Below are positions 18,024 to 25,892 of a DNA stretch of 64,000 nucleotides, one piece after another. Below the pieces are notes generated by a model. The model was not told the origin of the DNA. It saw only the letters and a list, made by a program, of their open reading frames with translations, and ran no database searches. Each line of letters begins with the position of its first letter. The stretch's first letter is position 1. The DNA comes from Actinomadura terrae. GTDB lineage: Bacteria > Actinomycetota > Actinomycetes > Streptosporangiales > Streptosporangiaceae. Position numbers and translations under genes: made by a program. The stretch is from the NCBI RefSeq assembly GCF_022751215.1, contig NZ_JAICDG010000006.1:1-64000 (forward strand), written 5' to 3'.

Positions 18024-19026
18024 GCAGACCAAACGCCTCTCCTACGCCGAGGCCGTCAACGCCGCGCTCCGCCGCGCGCTGGAGGAACGGCCGGAGACCC
18101 TGCTGTTCGGCGAGGACGTGGCCGTACCCGGCGGCGTCTTCGGCGTGACCAAGGGGCTGCGCAAGCAGTTCGGCGACAGGGTGTTCGATACGCCGATCTC
18201 CGAGTCGGCCATTCTCGGTGGAGCCATCGGCGCCGCGATGTTCGGACGCCGGCCGATCGCCGAGATCATGTGGGCCGACTTCTCGCTGGTGGCCTTGGAC
18301 CAATTGGTCAACCAGGCGGCCAACGTCCGCTACGTCTCGCGCGGCTTGCTGGGCGCGCCGATCACCGTGCGCACCCAGCAGGGCAGCGCCCCGGGTGCTT
18401 GCGCGCAGCACTCGCAGAGCCTGGAAGCCTTCTTCGCCCACGTCCCCGGACTGCGCGTGTGCATGCCCGCCACCCACCAGGACGCCTACGACCTCCTGCT
18501 GTCGGCGATCTGGAGCGACGACCCGGTGATCGTCATCGAGAACCGCACGCTTTACCACGCCGGCAAGCAGGACGTGCGGCTGGGCGGGGCCGTGCCGCCC
18601 GTCGGAGGCGCCGCGGTGCGCAGGCCGGGATCGGACGTCACCGTGCTGACGTGGGGAGCCGTCCAGCAGGAGGTGCTGGCCGCGGCGGAGCGCCTGTCGG
18701 TACAGGGGATCGAGACCGAGGTCCTCGACGCCCGATGGATCCGACCGCTCGACCTGGACGCCGTGCTCGGCAGCCTCGCGCGTACCGGCCGGCTGGTCGT
18801 GGTGCACGAGGCGCACACCACCGGCGGGGTCGGCGGCGAGGTCGTCGCCGCGATCGCCGAAGCGGGGGTGCCGTTGCGGTCCGCGCCGATCCGCGTTGGC
18901 GCGCCGCCGGTACGGATCCCGGCCGCGCCGTCGCTGGCGCAGGCCGTCATCCCGGCCGCCGACGTGATCGCCGGCGCGCTGACCAGATCGGTGCACGGCA
19001 CCGCCGTACCGGCCAGAAGGGAGTGA
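18016..19026 (+). CDS. Thiamine-diphosphate dehydrogenase E1 component, beta subunit
   Basis: A 336-residue transketolase-like E1 beta subunit. Motifs include LLFGEDVAVPGGVFGVTKGL near residue 30, the conserved Glu/Asp loop FDTPISESAILGGAIGAA (about residue 55) and a C-terminal domain with VLDARWIRPLDLDAV and EAHTTGGVGGEV. It forms the heterotetramer with the preceding gene, to which it is translationally coupled. Together they resemble acetoin or pyruvate dehydrogenase E1. A truncated acetoacetate-decarboxylase-like gene follows immediately. Confidence 0.92.
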   Translation: MPEQTKRLSYAEAVNAALRRALEERPETLLFGEDVAVPGGVFGVTKGLRKQFGDRVFDTPISESAILGGAIGAAMFGRRPIAEIMWADFSLVALDQLVNQAANVRYVSRGLLGAPITVRTQQGSAPGACAQHSQSLEAFFAHVPGLRVCMPATHQDAYDLLLSAIWSDDPVIVIENRTLYHAGKQDVRLGGAVPPVGGAAVRRPGSDVTVLTWGAVQQEVLAAAERLSVQGIETEVLDARWIRPLDLDAVLGSLARTGRLVVVHEAHTTGGVGGEVVAAIAEAGVPLRSAPIRVGAPPVRIPAAPSLAQAVIPAADVIAGALTRSVHGTAVPARRE

Positions 19027-19028
19027 AC

Positions 19029-19445
19029 GTGCTCGCCACGGACAGGACCGCGGTCTCCATGCCCGCGTTCGCGCCCCTCTACGGCCTCGGCAGCGAGACG
19101 GCGTCGCTGCGCTGGCTCACCGTCGAGTACCGGACCCGCCCGGACGTCCTCGCGCGAGTGCTGCCACCGCCGCTGTGCCCTACCGAGGAGCCGATCGCCG
19201 CCGTCTGGGTCGCCGAGTTCGTCAGCGCAAGCTTCCACCTGCCGGACGGCGGTGTGGAACGGCGGCCACCGTACATGCAGGCCGGGGTGTGCGTGCGCTG
19301 CCGGCGCGCGGACGAGGAGGGGGCCTACCCGCTCACGTTCTTCATCGATGGGCTCAACCACGGCGTGCTCGGCCGCGAGCTCGCTGGCCTGCCGAAGAAG
19401 CAGGCCAGGTCGGTGCGACTGGAGCAGGACGAGACCGGCGTCTCC
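19029..19445 (+). pseudogene. Acetoacetate decarboxylase-like protein, 3' end deleted
   Basis: The N-terminal 138 residues or so resemble the acetoacetate decarboxylase family (ADC fold): LRWLTVEYRTRPDVLARVLP, then IAAVWVAEFVSASF, a YMQAGVCVRC strand and LTFFIDGLNHGVLGRELAG. GTG at 19029 has AAGGGAG just upstream and follows the E1 beta stop. Near 19445 the family sequence stops abruptly, replaced by sequence belonging to an MFS transporter in another frame. The original frame runs on as Arg-rich nonsense to 19826. It is the broken last gene of the cargo operon. Confidence 0.75.
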
Positions 19446-19728
19446 GGTAGCGAGCGCACTCGCCGTGGTCTCCGAGACCGGCTACGGAACCGCTTCCGGC
19501 CTCCTCGACACAGCTCGGGAGCTCTCCAGCCTGTTCGGCATCATCTGCGCCGGAACGGTCCTGATGACGGAGGAGAGGTCGTCCCTGGCAGGAGGGGCGA
19601 CCACCGGCGAGGCGTTCGTCAGCGGCTACAGAACGGCCCTGACGGTCGCGGTCATCACCATGGCGGCGGGCGCCGCGATCGGCGCGATCCTCCTGGCCCC
19701 TCGAACCGAGGATTCCCTGGGCCTGTGA
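19445..19728 (+). pseudogene. C-terminal fragment of an MFS drug transporter
   Basis: The frame from about 19445 to 19728 encodes the last three or so transmembrane segments of an EmrB/QacA-like transporter (GTASGLLDTARELSSLFGII, then a GYRTALTVAVITMAAGAAIG segment). There is no start or N-terminal portion. It abuts the truncated decarboxylase-like gene, so a deletion joined two unrelated genes here. Confidence 0.7.
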
Positions 19729-20127
19729 CCCGATCGTGGCGGCCAGCCCAGCTCCCAGAAGCGCCCTGCCGCCTGTTATCAGAACTGGCCGCGTACCACC
19801 AGGTCACAGTGGCCACTGGCAGATAACTCGCGGCTCATCGCGCGTTCCCGAGTCCCGGGCAACGAAGTCGAAGCGTCGGCAAGGAAGACCCACCAGCGGT
19901 CATCTGTGGCCATCGGCGCTGGTGGCGGAGGTGACGTCGGGGCGGGCCGCTTGACGTAACGTCTCTTCGCGGCCACGCCCAGCCCTCGCGGCGACCGCCT
20001 GACCCAGCCCATGACCTGGGGCCGGCGCTCGCTGCCTTCACCGCGGCGACGCGGTTATCAGTGCGGAACAGCGCGCACGGCGCCGGATCAATCCCGGTTT
20101 GCCCGCCGTCCCTGCGACCGGCCCCAC
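19729..20127. other. Non-coding stretch
   Basis: About 400 bp with no reading frame I can defend on either strand. It lies between the MFS fragment and the minus-strand zinc-ribbon ORF inside transposon 2. Confidence 0.5.
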
Positions 20128-20502
20128 TCACGGAACGTACCGCCGCCGCCACGTGACGTCTGGTGGCGCGTACCGTACCGACACCCCGTCCAGGCCGCAA
20201 ACGGGAGCACTCGACCGGCCACGCCTCCCGGTCGGGGCGCACCGCGCACAGAACTGCCGCTCGGCCAGGGTCTTGCCGTGCGGCACCAGCCAGACGGTCT
20301 CCAGATCGGCCTCGGCGATGGTCAGCGCCGACCACACCGCCCGCACCGTCCACGCATCCCGCCAGCGCGGGTCAGGCCGGTGGCCATGGGCGACCGGCCT
20401 GACGAAGGCCTTAGCTGTCAGCCCGCACCCGGCGCATTGCCGTGCAAGGCGCCGTGCGGCCGGTCGGGCCGGGCGCAGACGATCGGGGTTCGTGGCGCGG
20501 GT
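20128..20502 (-). CDS. Possible zinc-ribbon protein divergent from the recombinase
   Basis: A minus-strand frame with protein-like sequence and two CxxC knuckles: QCAGCGLTAKAFVRPVAHGH, then about 50 residues later ERQFCARCAPTG. Between them is WTVRAVWSALTIAEADLETV, which looks like a helix-strand unit. It ends at 20128 with RRRYVP. I found no ATG or GTG in frame before the first CxxC, so the start is unknown and the gene may be truncated. It is divergent from the tyrosine recombinase of transposon 2. The right-hand limit given is approximate. Confidence 0.4.
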   Translation of the reverse strand, partial: TRATNPDRLRPARPAARRLARQCAGCGLTAKAFVRPVAHGHRPDPRWRDAWTVRAVWSALTIAEADLETVWLVPHGKTLAERQFCARCAPTGRRGRSSAPVCGLDGVSVRYAPPDVTWRRRYVP

Positions 20503-20574
20503 GGCGGGACGGGGCTCGCGGGCCTCGGGACCTCCCGGACGGGGAAGCGGGCAGGCCTGACGATCACGATGATT

Positions 20575-20653
20575 CTATCGCGTGAAAGGATTGGTTATCT
20601 GCGATATTGGCCCCCTCCAAGCGAGGGGTGACCCCCTATGCTTTTTGCGATAG
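20575..20653. promoter_or_regulatory. Candidate recombinase-binding sites upstream of tyrosine recombinase
   Basis: CTATCGC at 20575-20581, GCGATA at 20601-20606 and GCGATAG at 20647-20653 form an inverted set within the 100 bp before the recombinase start, in an AT-richer pocket. A CCCCTC/GAGGGG hairpin lies between them (20612-20628). Either autoregulatory sites or a resolution site would fit. Confidence 0.35.
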
Positions 20654-20671
20654 AGGCGAGGAGGCGGAGCC

Positions 20672-21637
20672 ATGGGCGAACTGGCCCGTCTCGATCACGG
20701 CGGATCAGCTCCCTTGCCCGCCGCCTACCTCGCCATCCTCCAAAGCCCCGGCACCCAGCGCGCCTACCGCTCCACCCTGCGGGCCCTGCGCGCCGAGTTC
20801 AGCCCGCCCGACGCGCCATTCACCGTCGCAGAGTTCGACACCGACGCCAGCGCCGACCGGGTGACCGACTGGTTCACCGGCCGGTGGGGCCAGCGCGCCC
20901 CAGCCACCTTCAACCGCAACCTGGACACGCTGCGCTCAGCCGTCAGCTACTGGCAAGACCAGCACTGGCTGTCAACCGATCCGACGCGGCGGCTACGCCG
21001 ACGCGGCCGCACCCCCGACCGCACCCGGGCCCTGTCGCACTCCGAGATCGACGCGCTGTTCGATCAGGACCTGGCGCTACGGGAGCGGACGCTCTACACG
21101 CTGCTGTACGAGTCGGCGGCCCGCGCGTCCGAGGTGCTCGCGCTGGACATCGAGGACCTGGACCTGCGCAACCAGCGAGCCAAGGTGCGCCGCAAGGGCG
21201 GCGCGGTCGACACGATCGTGTGGCAGACCCGCACCGCACGGCTGCTGCCCCGACTGATCAACGGCCGCAAGAAAGGGCCGCTGTTCCTGACCGAACGCCG
21301 AGCCCGTGTGGAGCTGCCCGCCAGCGACCTGTGCCCGTACACCGGCAGGGCCCGGCTGTCCTACCGCCGCGCCGAAGAGATCTTCGAGCAGACCACCCGC
21401 GCGCTGGCCAACCCCGCCATCACCGAACCCGATGAACTCCACCAGGCCCAAGGCTGGACGCTGCACCAGTTGCGACACTCCGCGCTCACCCACGCCGCCG
21501 AGGACGGCGCCAACACCTCCACCCTGCTCGCCTTCTCCGGCCACACCTCCGTCGTCTCGCTGGCCCGCTACACCCGCGTCTCCGCCGAAGCCCTCGGCCG
21601 CTGGCAAACCGGACGCGCCCCCCGCCGCCGACGCTGA
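20672..21637 (+). CDS. Tyrosine recombinase/integrase of transposon 2
   Basis: A 321-residue tyrosine recombinase. The SAM-like N-terminal domain (residues 15-110) is followed by a catalytic domain with Arg in SAARASEVLALDIEDLDL, Lys in VRRKGG, HQLRHSALTH (His-x-x-Arg), the second His in SGHTSVVSLARY, and the nucleophile Tyr in ARYTRVSAEALGRW. All active-site residues are present. Start is ATG at 20672 behind GAGGAGGCGGAG. It lies 84 bp from the right inverted repeat, so it is a transposon gene, most likely the cointegrate resolvase as TnpS is in Tn4651-type elements. A decayed relative is at 25893-26587. Confidence 0.92.
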   Translation: MGELARLDHGGSAPLPAAYLAILQSPGTQRAYRSTLRALRAEFSPPDAPFTVAEFDTDASADRVTDWFTGRWGQRAPATFNRNLDTLRSAVSYWQDQHWLSTDPTRRLRRRGRTPDRTRALSHSEIDALFDQDLALRERTLYTLLYESAARASEVLALDIEDLDLRNQRAKVRRKGGAVDTIVWQTRTARLLPRLINGRKKGPLFLTERRARVELPASDLCPYTGRARLSYRRAEEIFEQTTRALANPAITEPDELHQAQGWTLHQLRHSALTHAAEDGANTSTLLAFSGHTSVVSLARYTRVSAEALGRWQTGRAPRRRR

Positions 21638-21720
21638 CCCCGGGGACGAGGAAGACCTCCCACCGGGCGCGGTGAGAACCCGACCGCCACACCCACCCTC
21701 ACCAGCACGTACCCGATCAC

Positions 21721-21764
21721 CCAAGATCGCTAGTGCCGGTTTCCGAGGTATCTCGGCCGCCTAC
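21721..21764 (-). repeat. Right terminal inverted repeat of transposon 2
   Basis: Reverse-complement partner of 9333-9375, its outer end at 21764. Confidence 0.9.
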
Positions 21765-21771
21765 CTAGGTG
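21765..21771 (+). repeat. Target-site duplication, right copy
   Basis: CTAGGTG, directly outside the right end of transposon 2. Its first three bases are also the stop codon (TAG on the minus strand) of the coiled-coil gene. Confidence 0.75.
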
Positions 21772-22973
21772 TCAGCGTCGTGGCCGTTGTCGGTGTGGGC
21801 GGTAAGAGCGGCCTCGGCTTGCAGGGCGCGCTGAAGGTGGATGGTGGCCTCCGCTCGCGCGGCGTCACGTTCGGCGGTGAGCGCATCGTTGGTGGCGGTC
21901 AGCCGGGCGGTGTCGGTGAGGTGCTTTTCACGGACGGCGTCGCGCTCCCGATGGGCGGCGGCGATCGCCTCGGCGGCGGCGTCGCGTTCCCGCCGGGCCT
22001 GTTGTTCAGCGGCGTCGGCCCGGTCGGTGGCGGACAGGGCGGCCTGCTCCGCCTGTGTCAGATCCTGGCGGAGTGCAGTGATCTCCCTCTGGATGGCCGC
22101 CTGCTGCTCGGTGGCGTCGGCGAGCTGGCCGCGCGTGACGGCGAGTTCGCCGGTGCGCTGGTCGAGGTCGCTCCGGGTGCGCGCGTGAGCGTCCTGGGCC
22201 TGGCTCAGGGACTGGCGGAGCTGGCGCAACTCCTGTTCGGCTTCGGCCAGCCGCTGCTCGGTCTGCTCAAGGCGGTGCTCGGTGGTGCGGACGGCGCGTT
22301 CGGCCGCTTGGCGGGCCTCGGCCTCGGTGCGGGCGGTGTGGTGGGCGGCATCGGCGGCGGCCCGGGCGGTGCGGGCGATCTCCTCGGCGGCCAGCGCGCG
22401 TTCCTCGGCCTGCTCGCGGACGGCCTGGGCGGCGGCGGCCTCGACGCGCGCGGCGTCGGCGTCGAGTTCGGCGCGGTGCCGGACTGCCTCGGCCTCGCGG
22501 GCACGGGTGTCGGCCTGGGCGGCCTGCCGTTCCAGTGCCGTGTTGCGGTCCACGACGGTGTCAATGATCTCTTGTAGCCGGTCGGCAGCCTCGCGTTCAC
22601 GGTCGGCGCGTTCGCGCGCGGCGGTCGCCATCCCGGTCAGGACGGTGCGTAGCGCGGCCAGCGGTTCGGCGACGGCGGCCGCCGCCGGACTGCGGTTGGC
22701 GGCGTGCGCCTCGGCCTGACAATCCTTGACCACGTTCTGCTCGGCGTCCAGCTGCGGCGGACAGTACTCCGGACGGCGCCCGCGAGCCTTGCGCGGTCGA
22801 GGCAGTGGGGTGTCGCAGTACTTGCATCGGCCCCACGGCGCCGCAGGGTCCGCCCCGCTCGGCGGCCGCCGTCCCCCAGCGCCACGTCCCGCAAGCTCCG
22901 GCTCGCCGCCCGTCCGCTCGGCGGACGCCGAAGCCCCGCCGACCTCCCCCGACTCCCCGAGATCGCTGCTCAT
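21765..22973 (-). CDS. Coiled-coil protein with N-terminal zinc knuckle (KfrA/TnpT-like?)
   Basis: A 402-residue protein from ATG 22973. After a Pro/Gly-rich lead comes a probable zinc-binding segment, CKYCDTPLPRPRKARGRRPE followed by YC and a third cysteine (KDC). Residues from about 120 to 390 are an almost continuous Ala/Arg/Glu/Gln coiled coil. Such long Ala-rich coiled coils occur in KfrA-like plasmid proteins and in TnpT, the partner of the TnpS recombinase in Tn4651-type transposons. That link is inference from architecture and from the nearby recombinases. Transposon 2 is inserted exactly at its stop codon. A 22-bp inverted repeat lies 80 bp upstream. Confidence 0.7.
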   Translation of the reverse strand: MSSDLGESGEVGGASASAERTGGEPELAGRGAGGRRPPSGADPAAPWGRCKYCDTPLPRPRKARGRRPEYCPPQLDAEQNVVKDCQAEAHAANRSPAAAAVAEPLAALRTVLTGMATAARERADREREAADRLQEIIDTVVDRNTALERQAAQADTRAREAEAVRHRAELDADAARVEAAAAQAVREQAEERALAAEEIARTARAAADAAHHTARTEAEARQAAERAVRTTEHRLEQTEQRLAEAEQELRQLRQSLSQAQDAHARTRSDLDQRTGELAVTRGQLADATEQQAAIQREITALRQDLTQAEQAALSATDRADAAEQQARRERDAAAEAIAAAHRERDAVREKHLTDTARLTATNDALTAERDAARAEATIHLQRALQAEAALTAHTDNGHDADT

Positions 22974-23050
22974 GCCGCCATGCTCCCAGTTCTTTTCTCT
23001 ACAAGCAATGAAAACGCTCGCAAGATTTTCTCGTCGAAGAAATCTAGCCA

Positions 23051-23072
23051 GCGCATAATCGTGCTTATGCGC
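23051..23072. promoter_or_regulatory. Perfect 8-bp inverted repeat with 6-bp spacer
   Basis: GCGCATAA, six bases, TTATGCGC, located 78 bp upstream of the coiled-coil gene. The geometry suits either an operator for the coiled-coil protein or the core of a tyrosine-recombinase site (two arms around a 6-8 bp crossover). Confidence 0.5.
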
Positions 23073-23196
23073 ACACGGAAGACAACCGCCGCCGTCAAGG
23101 CCCTGGTGTCCTAGCTCAGACACCAGCCGCAAAGTAGGCCGCGGGTAGCTGGTCGAGCCCCGTCTTCCTGTCCTGGGCCTCCTCGCAGGTGATCGA

Positions 23197-23820
23197 GTGA
23201 TCGCGGCTAAGGGGGGCGTGCGGCAGGAGTGGTCGTCAGAGGAACTGCTGGCGAACTGGACGCTGGTATGCGGCGGCCGGGACCTGGTGGCGAGCAAGAG
23301 CGGGGCGACGCGGCTCGGCTTCGGTCTGGTGCTGAGGTTCTTCGAGCTGGAGGGCCGGTTTCCCGATGTGCTGGAAGAGGTACCGCCGGCCGCAGTGGAG
23401 TGCCGGGCGCGGAAGATCGAGCCGCCGGGCCGGACCCGAGTCGAGAAGGGTCTCGTCGCGGCCCGGGGCACGTGGGAGAAGACGTTCTGCGCCCGCACCA
23501 TCGGACGCCTGGGTGAGGTGGGCACGGCCCGGCTGCTGTCCCTGGTGGCCGAGGACAATGAGATGGGCACCGCCCTGTCGGCCGCCCTGAAGCGCGACCC
23601 GGGTGCGGTGGGCCTGGGAGGACGTACGGATCACCCTGCTCGCGGCGCCGTGCTCCTCACGTCAGGCGGAGATCACCGACGCCCCGGTGGACCTGCTGGT
23701 CGCCTTGGCTCACAAGATCAACGCCCGTGCCGAGCGGCGGGTGGAGAAGCAGCTCACTGCCGAGCTGAAGAAGATCCGCGGCAAGGCGGTGCGGGCCGGT
23801 CAGCCCGCACTGACCTCGCG
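23197..23820 (+). pseudogene. Tn3-family transposase remnant (DUF4158 piece)
   Basis: The frame from 23197 opens with a DUF4158-like block (EWSSEELLANWTLVCGGRDL, KSGATRLGFGLVLRFFELEG). It then jumps at about 23400 to a later part of the transposase (WEKTFCARTIGRLGEVGTA, ALSAALKRDPGAVGLG). The remainder, PVDLLVALAHKINARAERRV, is in a different frame from about 23660. So there is an internal deletion plus a frameshift and no C-terminal domain. It is the remains of a third Tn3 element. Confidence 0.75.
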
Positions 23821-23866
23821 AGGGGACGTTCACCTGGTCCGGTGCCCGACGAGCGCGCCGGGTCGT

Positions 23867-25102
23867 TCAGGTCCTGCGGCCGCGGAAGGTGCGGCGCAGG
23901 TCGCTCACCCAGGCGTCGGGGTTCTCCCAGGGGATGAAGTGGCCGCCGTGGTTGTGAGCATTGACGTTGACGTGGTTGTACCAATCGGCTTGCGGGCTGG
24001 ACTTGAACGCGCGGACGCGCTCGTCGGCGGTGTGGATGCCGGGCGGGTTCTCGTAGGTGACGAAGGTGAGGCCGACCGGGGCCTGTACGACCGGGGTGCG
24101 GTCGTGGGCGGGGGTCCAGGGGTAGCGGTTGGCGTTGGCGTAGTAGCGAATCGACGTGGCGATGGAGTTGTTCGCCCAGTAGATCGTGGCGTGGGTGAGC
24201 ATGTCGTCCTTGGTGAAGACGGACTCGAGGTCGCCGCCGTTGTCGCTCCAGGCGTTCCAGCGCTCCAGCAGCCAGGCGAGTAGCCCGGCGGGTGAGTCGC
24301 TGAGCCCGTGGGCCAGGGTGGCGCCGTCGAGCATGTGCACGGCGAGGTGGGACGCCGAGCGGCGGTCCCGCTCGATGATGCGGGCGCGGACCTCGGCGGG
24401 CTGGTCGTCGGTGAGGGGCCGGCCCTGGGCGAGGTCCCAGGCGCGGGGGCCGGTGAAGAAGTCGAGCGGCAGCCCGGAGGCGATGTGGATGCCGTACAGT
24501 TCGTCGGCGTACTTGTGGCCGAGCTGGCTGGAGACGAGCCCGCCGATGTCGCAGCCCCCGGCGGCGTACTTCTCGTATCCCAGGGTCTCGGTCATCAGGG
24601 TGTGCCAGAGGTCGGCGATCTTCCAGAAGTTGACGTCGGGAAAGCCGGTGAGCGGGCCGGGGAAACCGAAGCCGGGCAGGGACGGCACGATGACGTCGAA
24701 CGCGTCGGCGGGGTCGCCGCCGAACGCGGCCGGGTCGGCGAGCGGGTCGATCACCTTCGACCAGTGCCAGAACGTCCACGGCCAGCCGTGGGTGAGGATC
24801 AACGGGATCGGGCGAGGGCCGCGGCCGGGCTTGCGCATGAAGTGCACCGGGACACCGGCGACGCTCACCTGGTAGTGCTCGTAGGCGTTGATGGCGGCCT
24901 CGGCCTTGCGCCAGTCGTAGCCGTCCTGCCAGTAGGCGACCAGCTCACGGAGATAGCTGTCCGGGACGCCGTAGAACCAGTCCCCGTTCCCCTCATCCAG
25001 CGGCGGACGGGTCAGCGCGAGACGGGCACGCAGGTCATCGAGAACCTCGTCGGTCACGTGGATCGGAGTGGGCTCCAGGGGAAGGGCCTGCAGGCTGGTC
25101 AT
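23867..25102 (-). CDS. Epoxide hydrolase (alpha/beta hydrolase with EHN domain)
   Basis: A 411-residue epoxide hydrolase of the microsomal-like family. The N-terminal EHN region covers residues 10-90, ending with the family's YEHYQVSVAGVPVHF. The oxyanion HGWPWTFWHW is at about 105, the nucleophile Asp185 lies in GGCDIGGLVSS, and the late catalytic His is in HGGHFIPWENPDAW near the C-terminus. It opens epoxides to diols through an ester intermediate. The gene follows a MarR regulator by 11 nt on the same strand, so it is likely induced by the regulator's ligand. Start is ATG at 25102 behind AAGGAA. Confidence 0.93.
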   Translation of the reverse strand: MTSLQALPLEPTPIHVTDEVLDDLRARLALTRPPLDEGNGDWFYGVPDSYLRELVAYWQDGYDWRKAEAAINAYEHYQVSVAGVPVHFMRKPGRGPRPIPLILTHGWPWTFWHWSKVIDPLADPAAFGGDPADAFDVIVPSLPGFGFPGPLTGFPDVNFWKIADLWHTLMTETLGYEKYAAGGCDIGGLVSSQLGHKYADELYGIHIASGLPLDFFTGPRAWDLAQGRPLTDDQPAEVRARIIERDRRSASHLAVHMLDGATLAHGLSDSPAGLLAWLLERWNAWSDNGGDLESVFTKDDMLTHATIYWANNSIATSIRYYANANRYPWTPAHDRTPVVQAPVGLTFVTYENPPGIHTADERVRAFKSSPQADWYNHVNVNAHNHGGHFIPWENPDAWVSDLRRTFRGRRT

Positions 25103-25113
25103 GGCGTGATTCC

Positions 25114-25596
25114 TTACTGGGTGGGGGAAGCGGTGCCGGTCGGCCCGTTGGAAGGTTGGGCGGCGAGCCGGGCCAGTTCAAGGAGCGCGGGCAGCGACGA
25201 AGCGAGTGCCTGCCGGTGATGCGGGTCGAGCTGGCCGGTCAGGGCGGCCAGGCGATCGATTCGTTCCTTTCGCCGCGACTCGACTACCTTGGCGCCGGAG
25301 GGTGTGAGCTGCACCAGCACCGCCCGGCCGTCCGAGGGATCCGGGGACCGCACAGCCAGGCCGTCCCGCTCCAGCCGGGTGACGAGCTGCGTCATCGCCG
25401 GTTGTGTGACCCGCTCGCTCGCCGTCAATTCAGACAGCCGCATCGGCCCGTTACCTGCCAGAGTGTGCAGGACACCCAGGGTGGTAAAGCTCATCTGCTC
25501 CACCGACGCCAGGCGAATGAACACCGCTGTGAACTGCTCCATGGCGAGGTCCAGCGCTTCGGCCTCCAGGCCGGCAGGCGACTCGATCAAGGACAT
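25114..25596 (-). CDS. MarR-family regulator of the epoxide hydrolase operon
   Basis: A 160-residue MarR protein with LHTLAGNGPMRLSELTASER, then the recognition helix VTQPAMTQLVTRLERDGL and the wing DPSDGRAVLVQLTPSG. It is the promoter-proximal gene of an operon with the epoxide hydrolase. A palindrome overlaps the region just before its ATG (25604-25624), the expected place for autoregulation. Full family length and no disrupted motif. Confidence 0.9.
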   Translation of the reverse strand: MSLIESPAGLEAEALDLAMEQFTAVFIRLASVEQMSFTTLGVLHTLAGNGPMRLSELTASERVTQPAMTQLVTRLERDGLAVRSPDPSDGRAVLVQLTPSGAKVVESRRKERIDRLAALTGQLDPHHRQALASSLPALLELARLAAQPSNGPTGTASPTQ

Positions 25597-25603
25597 ACCT
25601 CGA

Positions 25604-25624
25604 TTATATCAGAAACTTATATAA
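25604..25624. promoter_or_regulatory. Candidate MarR operator/promoter
   Basis: TTATAT and ATATAA arms 9 bp apart, immediately upstream of the MarR start in an AT-rich patch. It may serve as operator and -10 region together. Confidence 0.5.
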
Positions 25625-25861
25625 ACTTCCTATCCATTCATGCCCCAAGGCCTGGAATGCTGACGTAAGGCTGATCGTGATCGCGCCACGCCGCGCACGA
25701 CAGGGGTCCCGGAGCACCGTGGAGGCGAAGGAGGTCTCAAGGTTCGGGAGCGGGCCTCCGGCGCGAACACTCGACGGCTCTGACCGTGGGGCGTCTCCGC
25801 GCCCATCGCAACCCCGTGTTTCATAGGCGACGCCTATGAAACAGCCCTGCCAGCCACTCAC

Positions 25862-25881
25862 GATCGCTACCGCTAATTCCT
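25862..25881 (-). repeat. Partial match to the transposon 1 end sequence
   Basis: The minus strand reads GGAATTAGCGGTAGCGATC, close to the inner half of the left end of transposon 1 (AATTAGCGGTAGCGG and the GCGATC that follows). The outer GTATCC part is missing. It is probably the relic of another element's end. The TAG in it would also be the stop of the decayed recombinase next door. Confidence 0.5.
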
Positions 25882-25892
25882 GCACTCAGCCT

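Larger units (their letters stand above)
9333..21764. mobile_element. Tn3-family transposon 2 with catabolic cargo and tyrosine recombinase
   Basis: A 12.4-kb element bounded by long inverted repeats (9333-9375, 21721-21764) and a direct duplication of CTAGGTG. Contents in order: a small ORF, a transposase with several frameshifts, an operon set of aminotransferase, RidA, M20 hydrolase, IclR and E1 alpha/beta genes, a truncated decarboxylase-like gene, a zinc-ribbon ORF and a tyrosine recombinase next to the right end. Use of a tyrosine recombinase for cointegrate resolution in place of a serine resolvase is known from the Tn4651 branch of Tn3 elements. The element cannot now transpose by itself. 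Confidence 0.85.

Noticed and set aside
21306..22577. Plus-strand Gly/Leu-rich frame opposite the coiled-coil gene
   Set aside because: It spans the transposon end and is the antisense shadow of the Ala-rich coiled coil; no start site or domain.
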